Below are positions 38,747 to 49,884 of a stretch of DNA of 64,000 nt, one piece after another. Position 1 is the stretch's first letter, and every line of letters starts with the position of its first letter. This stretch comes from Owenia fusiformis. Taxonomy: Eukaryota > Annelida > Polychaeta > Sabellida > Oweniidae. The notes beneath the pieces were generated by a model. That model had not been told where the DNA came from, did no database searches, and was given only the letters and a program-made list of their open reading frames with translations. The stretch spans positions 19,417,181-19,481,180 of the forward strand of contig CAIIXF020000010.1 in the NCBI GenBank assembly GCA_903813345.2. Reading direction: 5' to 3'. The translations under genes and the position numbers were made by a program.

Positions 38747-40896
38747 TTAATAGGATGTGCCCAACTTTCCATTTAACCTCAAGGCCAGAACATGTGATTT
38801 TAACTTTTTCGTTCCAAACACAGTGTTAAGAAAACGTCCTTGTTGAAAAATATTCATGGGATTGCAAAACTCTATGTGATCTACCACAGTTGGAACAAAA
38901 TTCCCATCTTTGAAAATGAGAGGCCAGAAATAAGACGATGTCCACTTTGGTACGATGAGCGTTCCCATAGCCTTACAAGCTATCAAATGATCGACTACCC
39001 GCCCTACAAGTTGAATAGGTGGAACAAGCCAATTGTTTTCATTTTCCCAGTTGAAACTGAAAGCATCTACCCCTTCGGTAGAGGGTTGGGCGAATTTGGA
39101 ATCTACGCTAGCGAAACGATCAATGGAATGAGGCCCATATCTTTGATTCAGAAATTTGAAAATAGATGGACACACCATCCAATCATCTGGATCGATCATT
39201 TTGCTCAAATCGTCTGCTCTTTTATTGAACTTTCTTGGAATCCAGTAAAAATTCAAGTCTATTTTGAACTTCCTACAAAATTCAAAAATTCTAATTGCCA
39301 AAGCCTGAAGCTCAGTGACCATGCTTCCTTTACTTGTAATTCTGCACACATTTTGATTGTCTGTAGACCAAGAAACGGACTTGTCAATAAGCTCACTTTT
39401 GAAAGAACTTAGAACAATTTCTACTGCCTTTAATTCTCTCCAAGTTGAACTTTTTACCTTTTCTGAATCCGTCCACGCTTGATAACTGATAGATTGATTT
39501 TTGAGTTCGCCATGCTCAATTATATAACCAGCCGCTGCGCTTTCAGAAGCGTCAGAATATACAAATCGTTCTGGAGCGTGACATTCTATCAAATCGACAC
39601 CGTTGTATATATGTATGTTTGATAACCAAAATGTTAATTCTGTTCGATCAAAATCTGATAGCACTGTATATTGATCCCAATTTGAAATTCCAGCAGTTTT
39701 CATGCTGAGATACCTAGTCATTAGCAAAGTGATCTTCCCTAAACCATGTCCCATTGAAATGATTTTTCCGACAATTGATGCTATTTGTCTATAAGTAACC
39801 TTTTTCTGTTTCAACGTTAGGATGACCAAATTCTTCAAATGTTCAATTTTTGAATCTGGAACGAAAATTTTGCCTTGGTTCATATCTAGAACAAAACCCA
39901 ACCAAGTCAGGGATCCCTGTGGATTGAACTCTGACTTTTTCTCATTAATGACATATCCTGCACTGTTCAAATCCGACCTCAAACGAGCGGCGTCCAGTTT
40001 TGATTGTTCAGTACTGTCAGAAACGTTTAGAGCATCATCTAAATAGAGAATGACCTTGAGACCCTTTGACCTCCAATGAGTGACAAGACTTTTGAAAACT
40101 TTGGTGAATACTAAACCTCCAGTACTGATTCCAAAAGGCAATACAGTGAAAACGTAGAACTTTTGTACACCTAACATGTTCCACGAAAACCCTAAATTTG
40201 ATGAGGTTCGCAAATATCGATGTGATGGTAACCGGAAGTGACGTCAAAGGATATTAATTTTGATCCTTTTTTCAAATAATTTTTAGCAGTTGACAAATCT
40301 TCATATTTCACACTAGATTTTAAAATGTACTCATTCGGATGTCTCATATCTAAAACCAAACGTTTCTTGCCAGATGAATTTTCCGCAACCGTCAAAGGAT
40401 AAACAACCCATGGAATCTCATCAACTTCTTTTATACAACCCAGAATTTCTAGTGCCTGTATTTCTTTTACTACAAAATCGGAATTTTCAATTGCAGATTT
40501 GTTGTTATTCAAAATAGCTCTAGGTGGAATTTGTTCAAATGGAATTTTATAGCCATTAGCTATTATGTCAAGTACATAACTATTTGTGTTAATGCTTTGC
40601 CAGAAACTGAAATGCCTCTTTAACTGACTGCCTTTTACATTTACTTTGTTTCCCAGTGAATTCAAAATATAATTTGAGCTACTTAACTTGTCTATAGCTC
40701 CCTGACCAGAAGTGTGGGGTCTATCGAGATGCAACGTCGGTACTGGTCTTCTTTGTACAGGAATCTGCCCAGTGCGAAAGGTCCCCGCAGACCCAGCAGC
40801 CGCCTGGCTTGAAGTGACCTCTACCACGTTGGCTGATGTTGTTGGCAAAATAATTTCCGCGCCAGCCGTAGCCCCGGTTCCCGTAGGTCGGTCCAC
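38747..40896 (-). pseudogene. reverse transcriptase-RNase H of the Ngaro-like element, one frameshift
   Basis: Two overlapping minus-strand ORFs, 40896-40192 and 40213-38747, form one polyprotein. The first ends in KRLVLDMRHPNEY and ISFDVTSGYHHIDI (RT motif A). The second resumes at LGFSW and continues with PFGISTGGLVFTKVF and YLDD (motif C). RNase H follows: FVYSDASESAAAGY, SWSTDNQN, KFNKRADDLSK. A one-base loss in an A/T run near 40197 explains the switch. The 3' 488-codon part is otherwise open. It overlaps gag by about 175 bases in another frame. No aspartic protease or integrase is seen, as expected for YR retroelements. Confidence 0.88.
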
Positions 40897-41449
40897 CGTA
40901 GAAATTCCCTGGTTGGAATTGGTTTCCCCATGCCGCGTCTCGTTGATAGTCTTCTCTGCCGAAACTGCCGCGATGCCTGAAATTATAACTACGACGAGAG
41001 AATCTTGATCGACTTGATCTCATTTTTCTAATAGCGTCTCTATCTGCGGAACGTATACGTTTATCATCGTCATCATCTAATGCTAATGGTTTTCTGTCAT
41101 ATTCTTCAACGGTTTTCCAACCTGCATCTGAACTATCAGCCATTTTGATTAATTTATTTCTATAATCAATTAAATTCATACCTTCTTGAAGCGTTTCGTG
41201 CGTTTTCATAATCAGTTCGTCTTGCTTTTCACCGGATTCCACCTTTGCAGCACGTTCCAACAGATTCTGGGAAGTATCAAAGCGTTCTTTTAGTTTCGAA
41301 TTAAATCCATACTGCACTTTGTTACCCTTTCTCTTGAAGTTGAAATCGTCTTGCTTGAATTTCTTTAGAAGTTGTGTGTTTGTCTCCTCATTATCTTCTC
41401 TAAGAGCTCTCGAAAACTTGTTGAATTCTGAGGAAATAATATCTGTCAC
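40721..41449 (-). CDS. gag-like nucleocapsid protein of the Ngaro-like element
   Basis: An open 242-codon ORF just inside A1. The N-terminal half is charged and helical (KKFKQDDFNFKRKGNK, a KADS-type region with DDDDDKR). The C-terminal half is Arg/Gly/Tyr-rich, ending in a CCHC zinc knuckle, CWVCGDLSHWADSC (about residues 217-230), that would bind RNA. It overlaps the reverse-transcriptase ORF in a different frame. The ORF is intact, unlike pol and the recombinase. Confidence 0.85.
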   Translation of the reverse strand: MTDIISSEFNKFSRALREDNEETNTQLLKKFKQDDFNFKRKGNKVQYGFNSKLKERFDTSQNLLERAAKVESGEKQDELIMKTHETLQEGMNLIDYRNKLIKMADSSDAGWKTVEEYDRKPLALDDDDDKRIRSADRDAIRKMRSSRSRFSRRSYNFRHRGSFGREDYQRDAAWGNQFQPGNFYGGPTYGNRGYGWRGNYFANNISQRGRGHFKPGGCWVCGDLSHWADSCTKKTSTDVASR

Positions 41450-41499
41450 GTTTTTTTAACGTGGCAGGCTGATCCATGTTGTGTGTTTATTGAACTGTA

Positions 41500-41612
41500 T
41501 GTGAAGTGTTCATGCATAGGCGACCAAAGCCAGAATGATCCTAAATATCCAGCAATCTACCACAATAACAATACAACTCACTCACTCAGAAACAAACACA
41601 TGCATGAAACTA
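41500..41612 (-). repeat. split direct repeat A1 (element 5' end)
   Basis: 113 bases identical to 32389-32501; the outer edge at 41612 is the 5' end of the element on the minus strand. Confidence 0.92.
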
Positions 41613-42407
41613 TTTCACATATATTCCGTGTTTTCACCCTGACCCCTAGGGGCCATGAATGGGAGGGGTCGAGAAAACAGGAATTTGCGTTAATTTTGAG
41701 ATATTTCTGAAGTATAGCTTTATTATACTCAAATGAAAGGCAAATTAGAACTTAGATTGCAAATATTGCATCTTTTTCTGATTTGGGCATTGTAAAATTC
41801 AAAACCGTCTTCAGCTCTACATGAACCAGAGATAGTCTCTGCAAAAACATACCATTGACGTCGGAAGTGGGGGGGGGGGGCGACCATATATATCCATACA
41901 AAAGAGTCCCCCCCTCCCTTGGCAAATCATTCTGGCGCCCCTGCATACACAATAAATCGCCCAAATCGCAAATAAGAATATTGGCATGACCATAACATCT
42001 AGGAACTTAAATGATAAAGTGAAAAGCTGGAGTTATAAAAGCGAGCTTTTCTTATTATATATGACCACGGCCTTATTGAATTGCAGGTAAAGATTAACCA
42101 TAGATTATAAAGCTCCGAGAAATGGGACTTATCTAAAGCCAACTAGTCATTATTACAAATATCTTATAATCTTAAAATTGGCGATCTTTAATCAGGTTAG
42201 TTCATACAGAGAATCCCTCTAAAGATAAAAATCTGCAAACTCAGGACGATGGTTCAAGAACTCACAGATAAGAGTAGTAGTATAAAAGGGGGAGATGAAT
42301 CCCAATAGTCCTGATTTGAGGATGATACACCATAACAATATGTCCCCCGGGGTCACCACTTCTTGGTGGCGAATTCGGTGAGTCTTTTATTGAACTACAA
42401 CGTCAAT
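41613..42407. other. intergenic, between retrotransposon and GPCR 3' end
   Basis: Contains a poly-G run (about 41870-41880) and a matching C-rich stretch near 41910. No gene or paired repeat was recognised. Confidence 0.5.
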
Positions 42408-43532
42408 TTACAACCTACTAACGCCATTATCGCTATTACACGTTCCCGTGGCAAGACTATTCCCGAACTGGCCATTGCATCTCCTAGCGTTCGTCAAATC
42501 ATTTCTGCACACATTACCCACCTTACAACACATAATGTTCTTATACGCCATGAAGAACTTTTTGTTCATCAATGCGTAAAGATAGGGATTTATTAACGAA
42601 TTGCCCAAGGCTAACGGGAATGTGATCTTAAATAAAATCTGGGGAAGATCTATGTGATTCCAAGTGAGTTCAAGTAGAAATTCAGGCATCCAACATATGG
42701 TGAATATGATCGTTAACACAAATAAGTTCTTGGTTAATTTCAGGTTGTCCCGTTGGTTTCGTTTACGTGTCATTTCTGAGCATATTCGTACTCTTGGTGT
42801 ATCTTGCAAGTCACTACTAGAGGATGGTCCACTCTGGACAGCCTTCATGCTGCTCCTAAACGTCCGCCATATTCTATAGTAACACCACACTATTATGACG
42901 TAGGGACAAAACCCCACGGTGACGATAACAAGCACCTGGTATACAGTCACTTCAGTTGCTTGTGCTGGATGAAAGGTCACACATAAACCAAATATTGGAT
43001 CGTATCCTGGGTTCCCGTAGCCGAAGATCAGCGGGAAAACTGTAATGAGACCAATTATCCACACCATCAAGATGCTCAGGCTGAGTCTGAAAGGAGTGTA
43101 ACACAGAGCATACCTATTGGGAGTCATCCTTACGAACATGTAACGATTGATTGAAATTACGGATAGATTGATAAGAGAGACTGCTAAGGTAGCGTTGGTG
43201 ACCACAGCAATGAAGGCGCATCCACTGGGACCCGTGCCCTCTATCACTGTACTAAGCGCAAACGGAGCTATAACAACACACACTATCAGATCCGCTGCGC
43301 CTAGGTTGGCGATGTAGTAATTTGATGGCTTTCGTAAAGATTTGGTTAGAAACACAGCAAGTATTACTAGAGAATTTCCTATTGTTCCAGCTAATATGTG
43401 AATACTATAGAACACAATTAACACAACCTGTTGAATTGAGAATCCATCATCAATGCGTTCATCGAGTTCGTCCTTATTTGGATCAATAGTCGTAATGTTG
43501 TCCATTGCCCACTCTGTGTAGCTTGATTCCAT
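42408..43532 (-). CDS. class A GPCR, melatonin/Tre1-moody-like
   Basis: An intronless 374-residue receptor. The N terminus carries a glycosylation site (NIT at 12-14). TM1 has GNSLV, TM2 NLGAADL, and TM3 ends SINRYMFV, with NRY replacing DRY. TM4 has the conserved Trp. Cysteines before TM3 (SGCAF) and in loop 2 (GLCV) can form the usual disulphide. TM5 has FCPYV, TM6 CWMP, TM7 NSLINPYLY. The tail has a Cys pair (MCC) suited to palmitoylation. The NRY plus CWxP combination is typical of melatonin receptors and the insect Tre1/moody/GPR84-like group. These signal through heterotrimeric G proteins at the plasma membrane; the ligand is unknown. Full-length and apparently intact. Confidence 0.9.
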   Translation of the reverse strand: MESSYTEWAMDNITTIDPNKDELDERIDDGFSIQQVVLIVFYSIHILAGTIGNSLVILAVFLTKSLRKPSNYYIANLGAADLIVCVVIAPFALSTVIEGTGPSGCAFIAVVTNATLAVSLINLSVISINRYMFVRMTPNRYALCYTPFRLSLSILMVWIIGLITVFPLIFGYGNPGYDPIFGLCVTFHPAQATEVTVYQVLVIVTVGFCPYVIIVWCYYRIWRTFRSSMKAVQSGPSSSSDLQDTPRVRICSEMTRKRNQRDNLKLTKNLFVLTIIFTICWMPEFLLELTWNHIDLPQILFKITFPLALGNSLINPYLYALMNKKFFMAYKNIMCCKVGNVCRNDLTNARRCNGQFGNSLATGTCNSDNGVSRL

Positions 43533-46081
43533 ACGGTCGACCGTTTACCTTCACCGTTTACTCTTTTTATCGTATTCTTGTTGATGGAATCTGATTCAGA
43601 TATTTATTTCCGATTCTTTGATAGTATGATTGATGTTTGCAGAAGCATGTCATAATTGCATTCTTGTAGTTTCTATAAATGCTTTTTTCAATAATATTTT
43701 TGTTATTAACAGAACATATACGTCGCACAGCTAACTATTCCTGCAATTAGAGTTTCGTTTGTCGTAAGTCAACATAATAATTATATTTTATCACCCCCAA
43801 GTTCAATAAATCACTACAAATCACTATAAATTGCCATAAATCATAATCCGATTTCTTTCTTGAAATAGCGCTGCTTTTTACAGGTATCATAGAAACAGTA
43901 GCTAAATTGAAATCAGGCTGACTCAAACTTAATGGCAACCTCGCATCAAACTGGATTCGATTTTCTTAAAGCACTTTTAGAGTGCATGTAGAAACCCAGC
44001 AACAACCGTCTGCAAGCTAAATCTTTTTGAGTACAACACTTCCAACCGAAGTTGAATCCAATGTATAAAGCTGTATTTTAATTAATATCTATCTACTTAA
44101 TAAACTGACTCCACATCCGTGAGAGCCTAGAAGATATAAAACCACTAAGATAAATAAATCTGATCACCATATTATTATCAGGAGAACTAATTTGCGATCT
44201 TTAGTAATTCCCGAAAGGCATCACCTGAGCGTGATACCATATTCACAAGTTTGCATTCTCCTGCACCATCCACAAGTATTGACGTCACGTAGAAAAGTCG
44301 GAGCCCAGCACAATACCCTCGGCAAAGGAGAATGGTTAACTCCTAGGTTTGATCTACTTTTAATACATGGCCAGTCACCTCTTCTAATCAAGATTTTCTA
44401 ATGAAATAATTGATGTCATCCGTAACGTGCCAAAGCAGATGATCAATGATATCAATCAAACAAGGTTTTATAAATCCGGGTATTATGAACCCACAAGTCA
44501 CAAGAGGAAATTCCCGAATGGCATTATTCTACAGCAGTCTAACGTCTGTGTAAGAGTGTCATGCCCTGTTAGAATACATGGTCATCGGAAGCACACCGAC
44601 GAGTAATGTTAAATAATATCGATTAAATTAACTCGATGCCACAATAAAAAAAATCCTAGTTTCATATCCATAGTAAATCAACAATCCTCATAGTTTCATT
44701 TAGAATAAAATAATAGCTACGCACTGCTTTTAGACTTTCTTCTGCACATTAGAACTGCTCCGAGTGTAGTGAACCTATTCTCCTACGCGACGGACCCATC
44801 TCGCATCAAAATGGACGAATATCCATTCGCTGAGTTTCGCCGTAGATTGTCTTCTTAAAGGTGCAACAATTAGTGCAGAGGCCATTCAACGATCATGGAC
44901 CAGTGTCAAAATATATTTCAGTTTGGATATTTCATCAAGACTAATTACATCCATATTTATTATCTACAAAGAAAGCAATTACAATTACAGAATATTCGAA
45001 CGGACAATTACAGTGAAGTCATACCTAAAATAAAATAATTCCAAGTTTACATCATAAACGTCATCGTACAGACTCTGTAATTATTTTCAGACAAAAAGTG
45101 GATAGTAGTATCACAAGCAAAATCAAGGTGCTTGATTAAGCCCATAACTCGTACAACTTGTTTAATTTTTCAAACTTCGTTGAACGTAGTTCTAACTCAA
45201 AGGTTCTACAGATTGTTTAAAGTAGTCGGTATACCTGTATGTCAATAAATAGAATTAGGCTGCAGAATTAGGCTGCAGCCAAAATATCGACAAAACTACT
45301 GGCGTCATAAAACGATTTTCATTCGTGTTGGCCAAACAAAAGTAATATTTAAGACAATTCATATTATTTTTAAATTCTCCCTGTGGATATTCGTCCATTT
45401 TGATACGGGTTGTGTTAAAAGGTTCGTGCATTGTGAATGCTAATACTGCATCATTAAACTGTAAGAAGCAGCAAAATGTATGATGGGACTACACATGCTC
45501 ATATAACACTCCCCGGACGTCGACAGCGGAACTTATATGATTAATGACTAAGTGATTTTACTAAGTGATTTGCAGGTGCATGGAATATATTAACTCAATT
45601 AGATAAGTTGAATGATTCTCGTGGTGTTGTCCTTGTTCAGCTAATTGATGAATAGTATAATAATTTGAAATTGTCGGCCGTCGTTTTTTTCCGGATCACA
45701 ATATTCCTAATGACGTCATTTACCTCATTTTGGATGCAATGATGGAAATTGTAACCTTTTGGTAGATGACAAAAATCCGCTTCCAAACCAGAATAAATGG
45801 TTTTGTAGACTAAAAATTGTATCCACGGGGAATCCTTACCCCTCTCCCGGCATATAGCTGCTATGCCAGTTAATGGGTCTACGGTTGTAATCGCTATAGC
45901 AACAGTTGAGGGAAAATAAAGTTGGGCCGCCTAGCTAATATGTAATTTAGTGTGTAATTGAAGTAATAAAAGTATATAACAATTATGTTAAAAGCTTTGC
46001 TAAGGTGGTCATATTCAAAAGAAAAACATCAATAGACGCACTTGCCTAGAATATGGAGAGAGCACCCTTGCATTACGTTTT
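43533..46081. other. intergenic, with one 20-bp inverted repeat pair
   Basis: ATCAAAATGGACGAATATCC at 44805 and its exact complement ending at 45403 lie 0.6 kb apart; matching stops at their inner edges. AGAATTAGGCTGCAG is duplicated at about 45250. No gene is supported; upstream sequence of the minus-strand GPCR presumably lies in the first few hundred bases. Confidence 0.55.
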
Positions 46082-46150
46082 CCGGAAGTGTGATGTAGAT
46101 TTGACCGGCCGCCATATTGTGTGATGTAGATTTGACCGGCCGCCATATTG
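46082..46150 (+). promoter_or_regulatory. ETS site plus duplicated YY1-type site
   Basis: CCGGAAGTG (46082-46090, ETS consensus) is followed by two exact tandem copies of a 31-base unit (46088-46118, 46119-46149). Each unit supplies GCCGCCATATTG (46108-46119 and 46139-46150), a YY1-type motif in the orientation seen at transcription starts of housekeeping genes. The next ATG in an ORF is 50 bases downstream. There is no TATA box. Confidence 0.6.
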
Positions 46151-46199
46151 CCATAGAGATATAATTTGTAATTGTCCTTTACTTAGTTCTCATACAGAT

Positions 46200-46508
46200 A
46201 TGGCAGAAGAGTTGGACGATTTTAGAAACCTTTCACTAAGTCAATTTTTGTTTTTGCTAATATTCATATTCAGTCATGGTACTGTATTCATTGTAATATC
46301 GCCAGCTATTCATAGAGATTATTCTCCATTTCCTAAGTCCCGTGTAATGCAGATAATCCTAAATGGAATCGAAATGGAAATTCTAGCTTCGGTGCATTCG
46401 GAACTGCCTCACCAGATAAGCAATGCTGAACAAGAAGGATGGAAAACTTATGCTCCCTATACTTTAATTGACAAATTATTCTCAGAGTTTATGCAGATAA
46501 TTCCATGA
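46200..46508 (+). CDS. small membrane protein, unknown
   Basis: A 102-codon ORF. Residues about 13-36 (SLSQFLFLLIFIFSHGTVFI) are a single hydrophobic segment, preceded by an acidic start MAEELDDF and followed by a soluble tail rich in charged and aromatic residues. No family is recognised. Support comes from context: an ETS/YY1-type promoter directly upstream and AATAAA 217 bases after the stop. That arrangement is common for short, constitutively expressed genes. It may be a complete single-exon gene or a 5' exon of a longer one. Confidence 0.5.
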   Translation: MAEELDDFRNLSLSQFLFLLIFIFSHGTVFIVISPAIHRDYSPFPKSRVMQIILNGIEMEILASVHSELPHQISNAEQEGWKTYAPYTLIDKLFSEFMQIIP

Positions 46509-46724
46509 AGGCCACTTTAGTTTTTGCTTTTATAAAACGATCCATTAATTACATTGCAACCCTTTTGTTCTGTCAATTACACACACGCTGATGTTTTATT
46601 AATGTTTCTATTAGCTTAAACTTTGAAACGTTGTTCGGGAATTGAACCAACTGGGAGTTTGACAGGAGGATAGATACAAGTGGCTGATTGATAAATACAC
46701 CGTACATGTATGTGTATTTATATG

Positions 46725-46730
46725 AATAAA
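46725..46730 (+). other. poly(A) signal for the 46200 ORF
   Basis: AATAAA 217 bases after the stop codon, followed by a T-rich stretch (TTTATTTTAAATGGC). Confidence 0.45.
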
Positions 46731-47369
46731 TTTATTTTAAATGGCATTTCTTTCATACTCACATGAGATCTACACTGTACTTTGATATACTTAACTGTAC
46801 ACATATAAATATTTGTTTCCGTCATGACCGTTGCGCAAGTTTATGAATTAATAAATAATGCATAAATTGATTGTTCTACACGATGGTTTTGAGGTTTATG
46901 GTCATCTGTAGTTGATTATATGTGCCCACACTTTAATAAGGGTCATGTACTCATTGTAGGATACACGGCAAGTATTATGCTTTGGAATACCAAAGCGTTT
47001 TAGATAAAGTGAAACTCTGATCAATCAGAATGTTATGTACTGGAAGGTTTTGGATATGGGGTTTATTCAGAGGGGCCGAATGTAGTTATGCATCTCCAGA
47101 GGGATAAACCCCATTCCCAAAGCGACCATACATAACTGCGTTATCCTATACCTAGTAGAGTTCTTTTTAAACTGAACAATTTTTTCAAATCCTCTTTCAG
47201 ATTTTCAAATAATTTCAATTTTTTCAAAAAATATTTTTTCAAATATCTTTTTCAATGACAAAAGTGGGAGATGGAGGTTCTGGATATGGAAACCTCAAAA
47301 TCAGGATATGTCTTACATTATTCCATGCTTAGGAGTGTTAATAACAGGTAAATAACATGCAGGATATTA

Positions 47370-47950
47370 TACACTACCCTCCATAAGTTTGGCAACCTTA
47401 GCCCCCCCCCCCATTGAACTACGTGTTAAAGCCTCTTCGTTTGAATTTTTATTTACTTAATCATGGGCTCTATGACTTAACCTGCGATGAAATAACTAAT
47501 TTTAACATAATATTGATAGAAACGTAACTTGACTTTAATTCCAATACCTCCAAAGGACGATTCTCGGTTTGGAGAACAGTCTCCTGGGCTAATAATTTTT
47601 TGAACATTCAAAAGAGGACATTTAAATCTACAAGATGTAAAAATAACAAATTGGTCTGAAGCAGGGATAAGGCTCAATTTGACCGATTCAATAAAATACA
47701 AGTCTCAATTTGGGGAAAGAAGTTCATCAGTGTACTGCGCTAATATTTTTTTGCGAAAAATCTAGAAATATTACCCAAATTAAATTATGACTATTCAAAA
47801 GAAGACATTCAAATCTATATTATGTAAAAAAATCAAATTTGTCCGAAGCAGGGATAATGCTCATTTAGATTGATGAACTTCGTTCTCCAAACCGAGAATC
47901 GTCCTTTTCCCATTTTTCCTCAATTACAATAGGTCGAAAATTGAGGTCAA
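47370..47950. mobile_element. one-ended fragment of the 8633-9511 MITE family
   Basis: The left terminus TACACTACCCTCCATAAGTT and adjoining arm (TTAAAGCCTCTTCG, ACGTAACTTGACTTTAATTC) match the family. The arm continues after a nested insertion as CCTCAATTACAATAGGTCGA up to about 47950, where homology ends. Confidence 0.8.
47552..47907. mobile_element. nested MITE with perfect 26-bp inverted ends
   Basis: AAAGGACGATTCTCGGTTTG... at 47552 and its exact complement ending at 47907 bound 356 bases inserted into the arm of the 47370 fragment. Inside, ATTCAAAAGA.GACATT and CGAAGCAGGGATAA-type words recur as two direct repeats about 220 bases apart. No target duplication is clear. Confidence 0.85.
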
Positions 47951-49173
47951 GCTAAACGGGACAGTATCTTGTCCATTCAATCGAGGTTGGGCCATGCAGC
48001 CGAAGGTAAGCCATACAACCGAATTTGCCGATTCAATCTGACGGAGAATGCCGAGCCTCTCTTTTTGACCAATTAAAGACGTCCTCTTCACATTCGTGGT
48101 GCCCTTGGCCAACTTCGTTTGCAAAGAAAATCGTCGGCAGTCTCCAGCTTTTCTTCGGTTCCAAGCCAAAAGTCGACACCCCAAGCTAAACAACTATCAA
48201 ACTAACATTTTACTGATCATCTATTTATTCTTACCAATCGGAAGGAAGATTATGGTAAATCGGAATTGTCACCTTCATACGAACCTTCACGTGAAGCAGA
48301 CAGCCGGGCAGCAAGACCCCCATCAACGTTGTGAGCGTTAAAATGATGTGATGGGGGTTCTAGAAAGACCATACGAGGAATTTACCACGTTCCAATGTAT
48401 TTTCTCTTGGACTTTCAAACTCAGCCTTGATATAAAAGGGTAGGTCACTAGAAAAAAAACTGCTCCCTAATCAAGTAACAACTTTTACAGAATCCACAGA
48501 CTAATAAGTCTATGTCGAATGATACAAAAGACAACTGCGATGGACAGTGATCTAATTATATTTCACATCCATTTAATAATATCATATTCTTGCGTGCTTT
48601 TAGTAATCCGAGACTTATGGATTAGAGGGAATGAGCCAATCACATCAATTGCAGCTCTAGCAATGACTTAATGGATTCGGTTAAATAACTCGTTAATTCC
48701 AAAATCAACGTATATTATAATTATAGCCTACTCTGCGTACTTAAGGAAACTGTATCACCATTTGACCATGACATTGGCATTAATGAAAGAGCATCTTTAA
48801 AAGTACTTTCTGGTTTGATAAGCAATTAAGTCAGTAATGGATAGCAACATTTGCGTCATACTGCTCAAGACAACAGTTTGCACCTCTTCAAATTATCATT
48901 TTTACCAGGAAGGATCTTGTGTAAACATACAAAGTGCCTTCAAATATCATGTGCATACATACGACAAAGGTTAGTTTCAAAGTAAAATGGCATTTACATC
49001 TAGAGTCACTGTGCCCAAATCAACGCTAATGGAATATATCTAGCGCTTTAAGCCGCTCTGTGTTGAGACAAGGCCTTTAAAAGAGTATATGATTCATGGT
49101 ACGATCGTAATTTGCGACTCCTAGAAAACCATCACTCATATCCATGAGAAGGTCGACAGAGATGAAGAAGGTG

Positions 49174-49700
49174 TGGCCTCTAATCACTGTTCCACAGCAG
49201 GATGACTCCAACTGCAGTTAGCTTCCTTCAAGATGGTTGTCAAGATTCTTTTGTTTTCGATAAACCTCCGATTTCAGCTAAACGAAGTTGAATCTTGATT
49301 CCAAAAGTTTCGCCATGCATATTAATAAAACTACGATTGTATTCAACCACAAATGAAGGCTCAAACACCCGCAATAATAGAGAATTTTAAAGGAAACGGC
49401 TTCACTTAGAATGACTTTAACTGAAGTTGATGGTCTATGTCATCATCAACTTCAGTAAGAGTCATCTAAGGGAATCCATTTTCTTTCTCCAATATCGCAG
49501 TTGTTTGATCATTTATTTGTGGATATTTACCATCGAAGCTTTACTAATTTGCGTGGCGAAACATTCGGAATTCAGATTCAACTAAGTTTAGCTGAAATCA
49601 GAGGTTTATCGAAAACAACATAATTTCGGCAACCATCTTGAATGAAGCTAACAGCTGCAGTTAGAGTCATCCAGCTATGGAACAGTGCTAATTATGGAAA
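49174..49700. mobile_element. foldback MITE, about 0.53 kb
   Basis: Arms pair from CACTGTTCCACAGCAGGATG (49182) to the complement of CACTGTTCCATAGCTGGATG (about 49690), through TTTCGATAAACCTC and GATTTCAGCTAAAC. The centre at 49418-49460 is ACTGAAGTTGATG...CATCAACTTCAGT. Non-coding. Confidence 0.88.
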
Positions 49701-49884
49701 AACTATTGTCTTTTGTCAGAGGAGCAATGTCTTGCGACAAAATCATAAGTTACGACGGTTTCAAATACTGACCCCCTCTGTAAAGTCTCCAGCAAAGTTT
49801 GAAAGTATTGTTTCATCATCATCCAAATAGTATTCGTCACGACTTAAAAGTTTTTATTTCAGGTAAGTAGCATTACAATTACAG

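Larger units (their letters stand above)
31993..41612 (-). mobile_element. Ngaro/PAT-type tyrosine-recombinase retrotransposon
   Basis: On the minus strand the order is A1 (41612-41500), gag, reverse transcriptase/RNase H, tyrosine recombinase, B1 (32673-32593), A2 (32501-32389), B2 (32073-31993). A1 and A2 are identical over 113 bases, and B1 and B2 over 81 bases. Split direct repeats in A1...B1-A2-B2 order together with a YR and no integrase define PAT/Ngaro-type elements. The body is damaged by a frameshift in RT and by insertions at 35450-38308, 33546-34396 and 32943-33366. It is therefore no longer autonomous. Confidence 0.9.
46731..49173. other. intergenic with MITE fragments
   Basis: Apart from the elements at 47370-47950 no feature is supported. 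An 89-codon minus ORF (48193-47924) partly overlaps MITE sequence and resembles no known protein. Confidence 0.5.

Noticed and set aside
38840-39412. 190-codon plus-strand ORF
   Set aside because: Antisense shadow of the reverse-transcriptase/RNase H ORF on the minus strand.
47924-48193. 89-codon minus ORF with a basic, Lys/Arg-rich stretch
   Set aside because: Overlaps MITE sequence, has no recognisable domain and no promoter or splice support.
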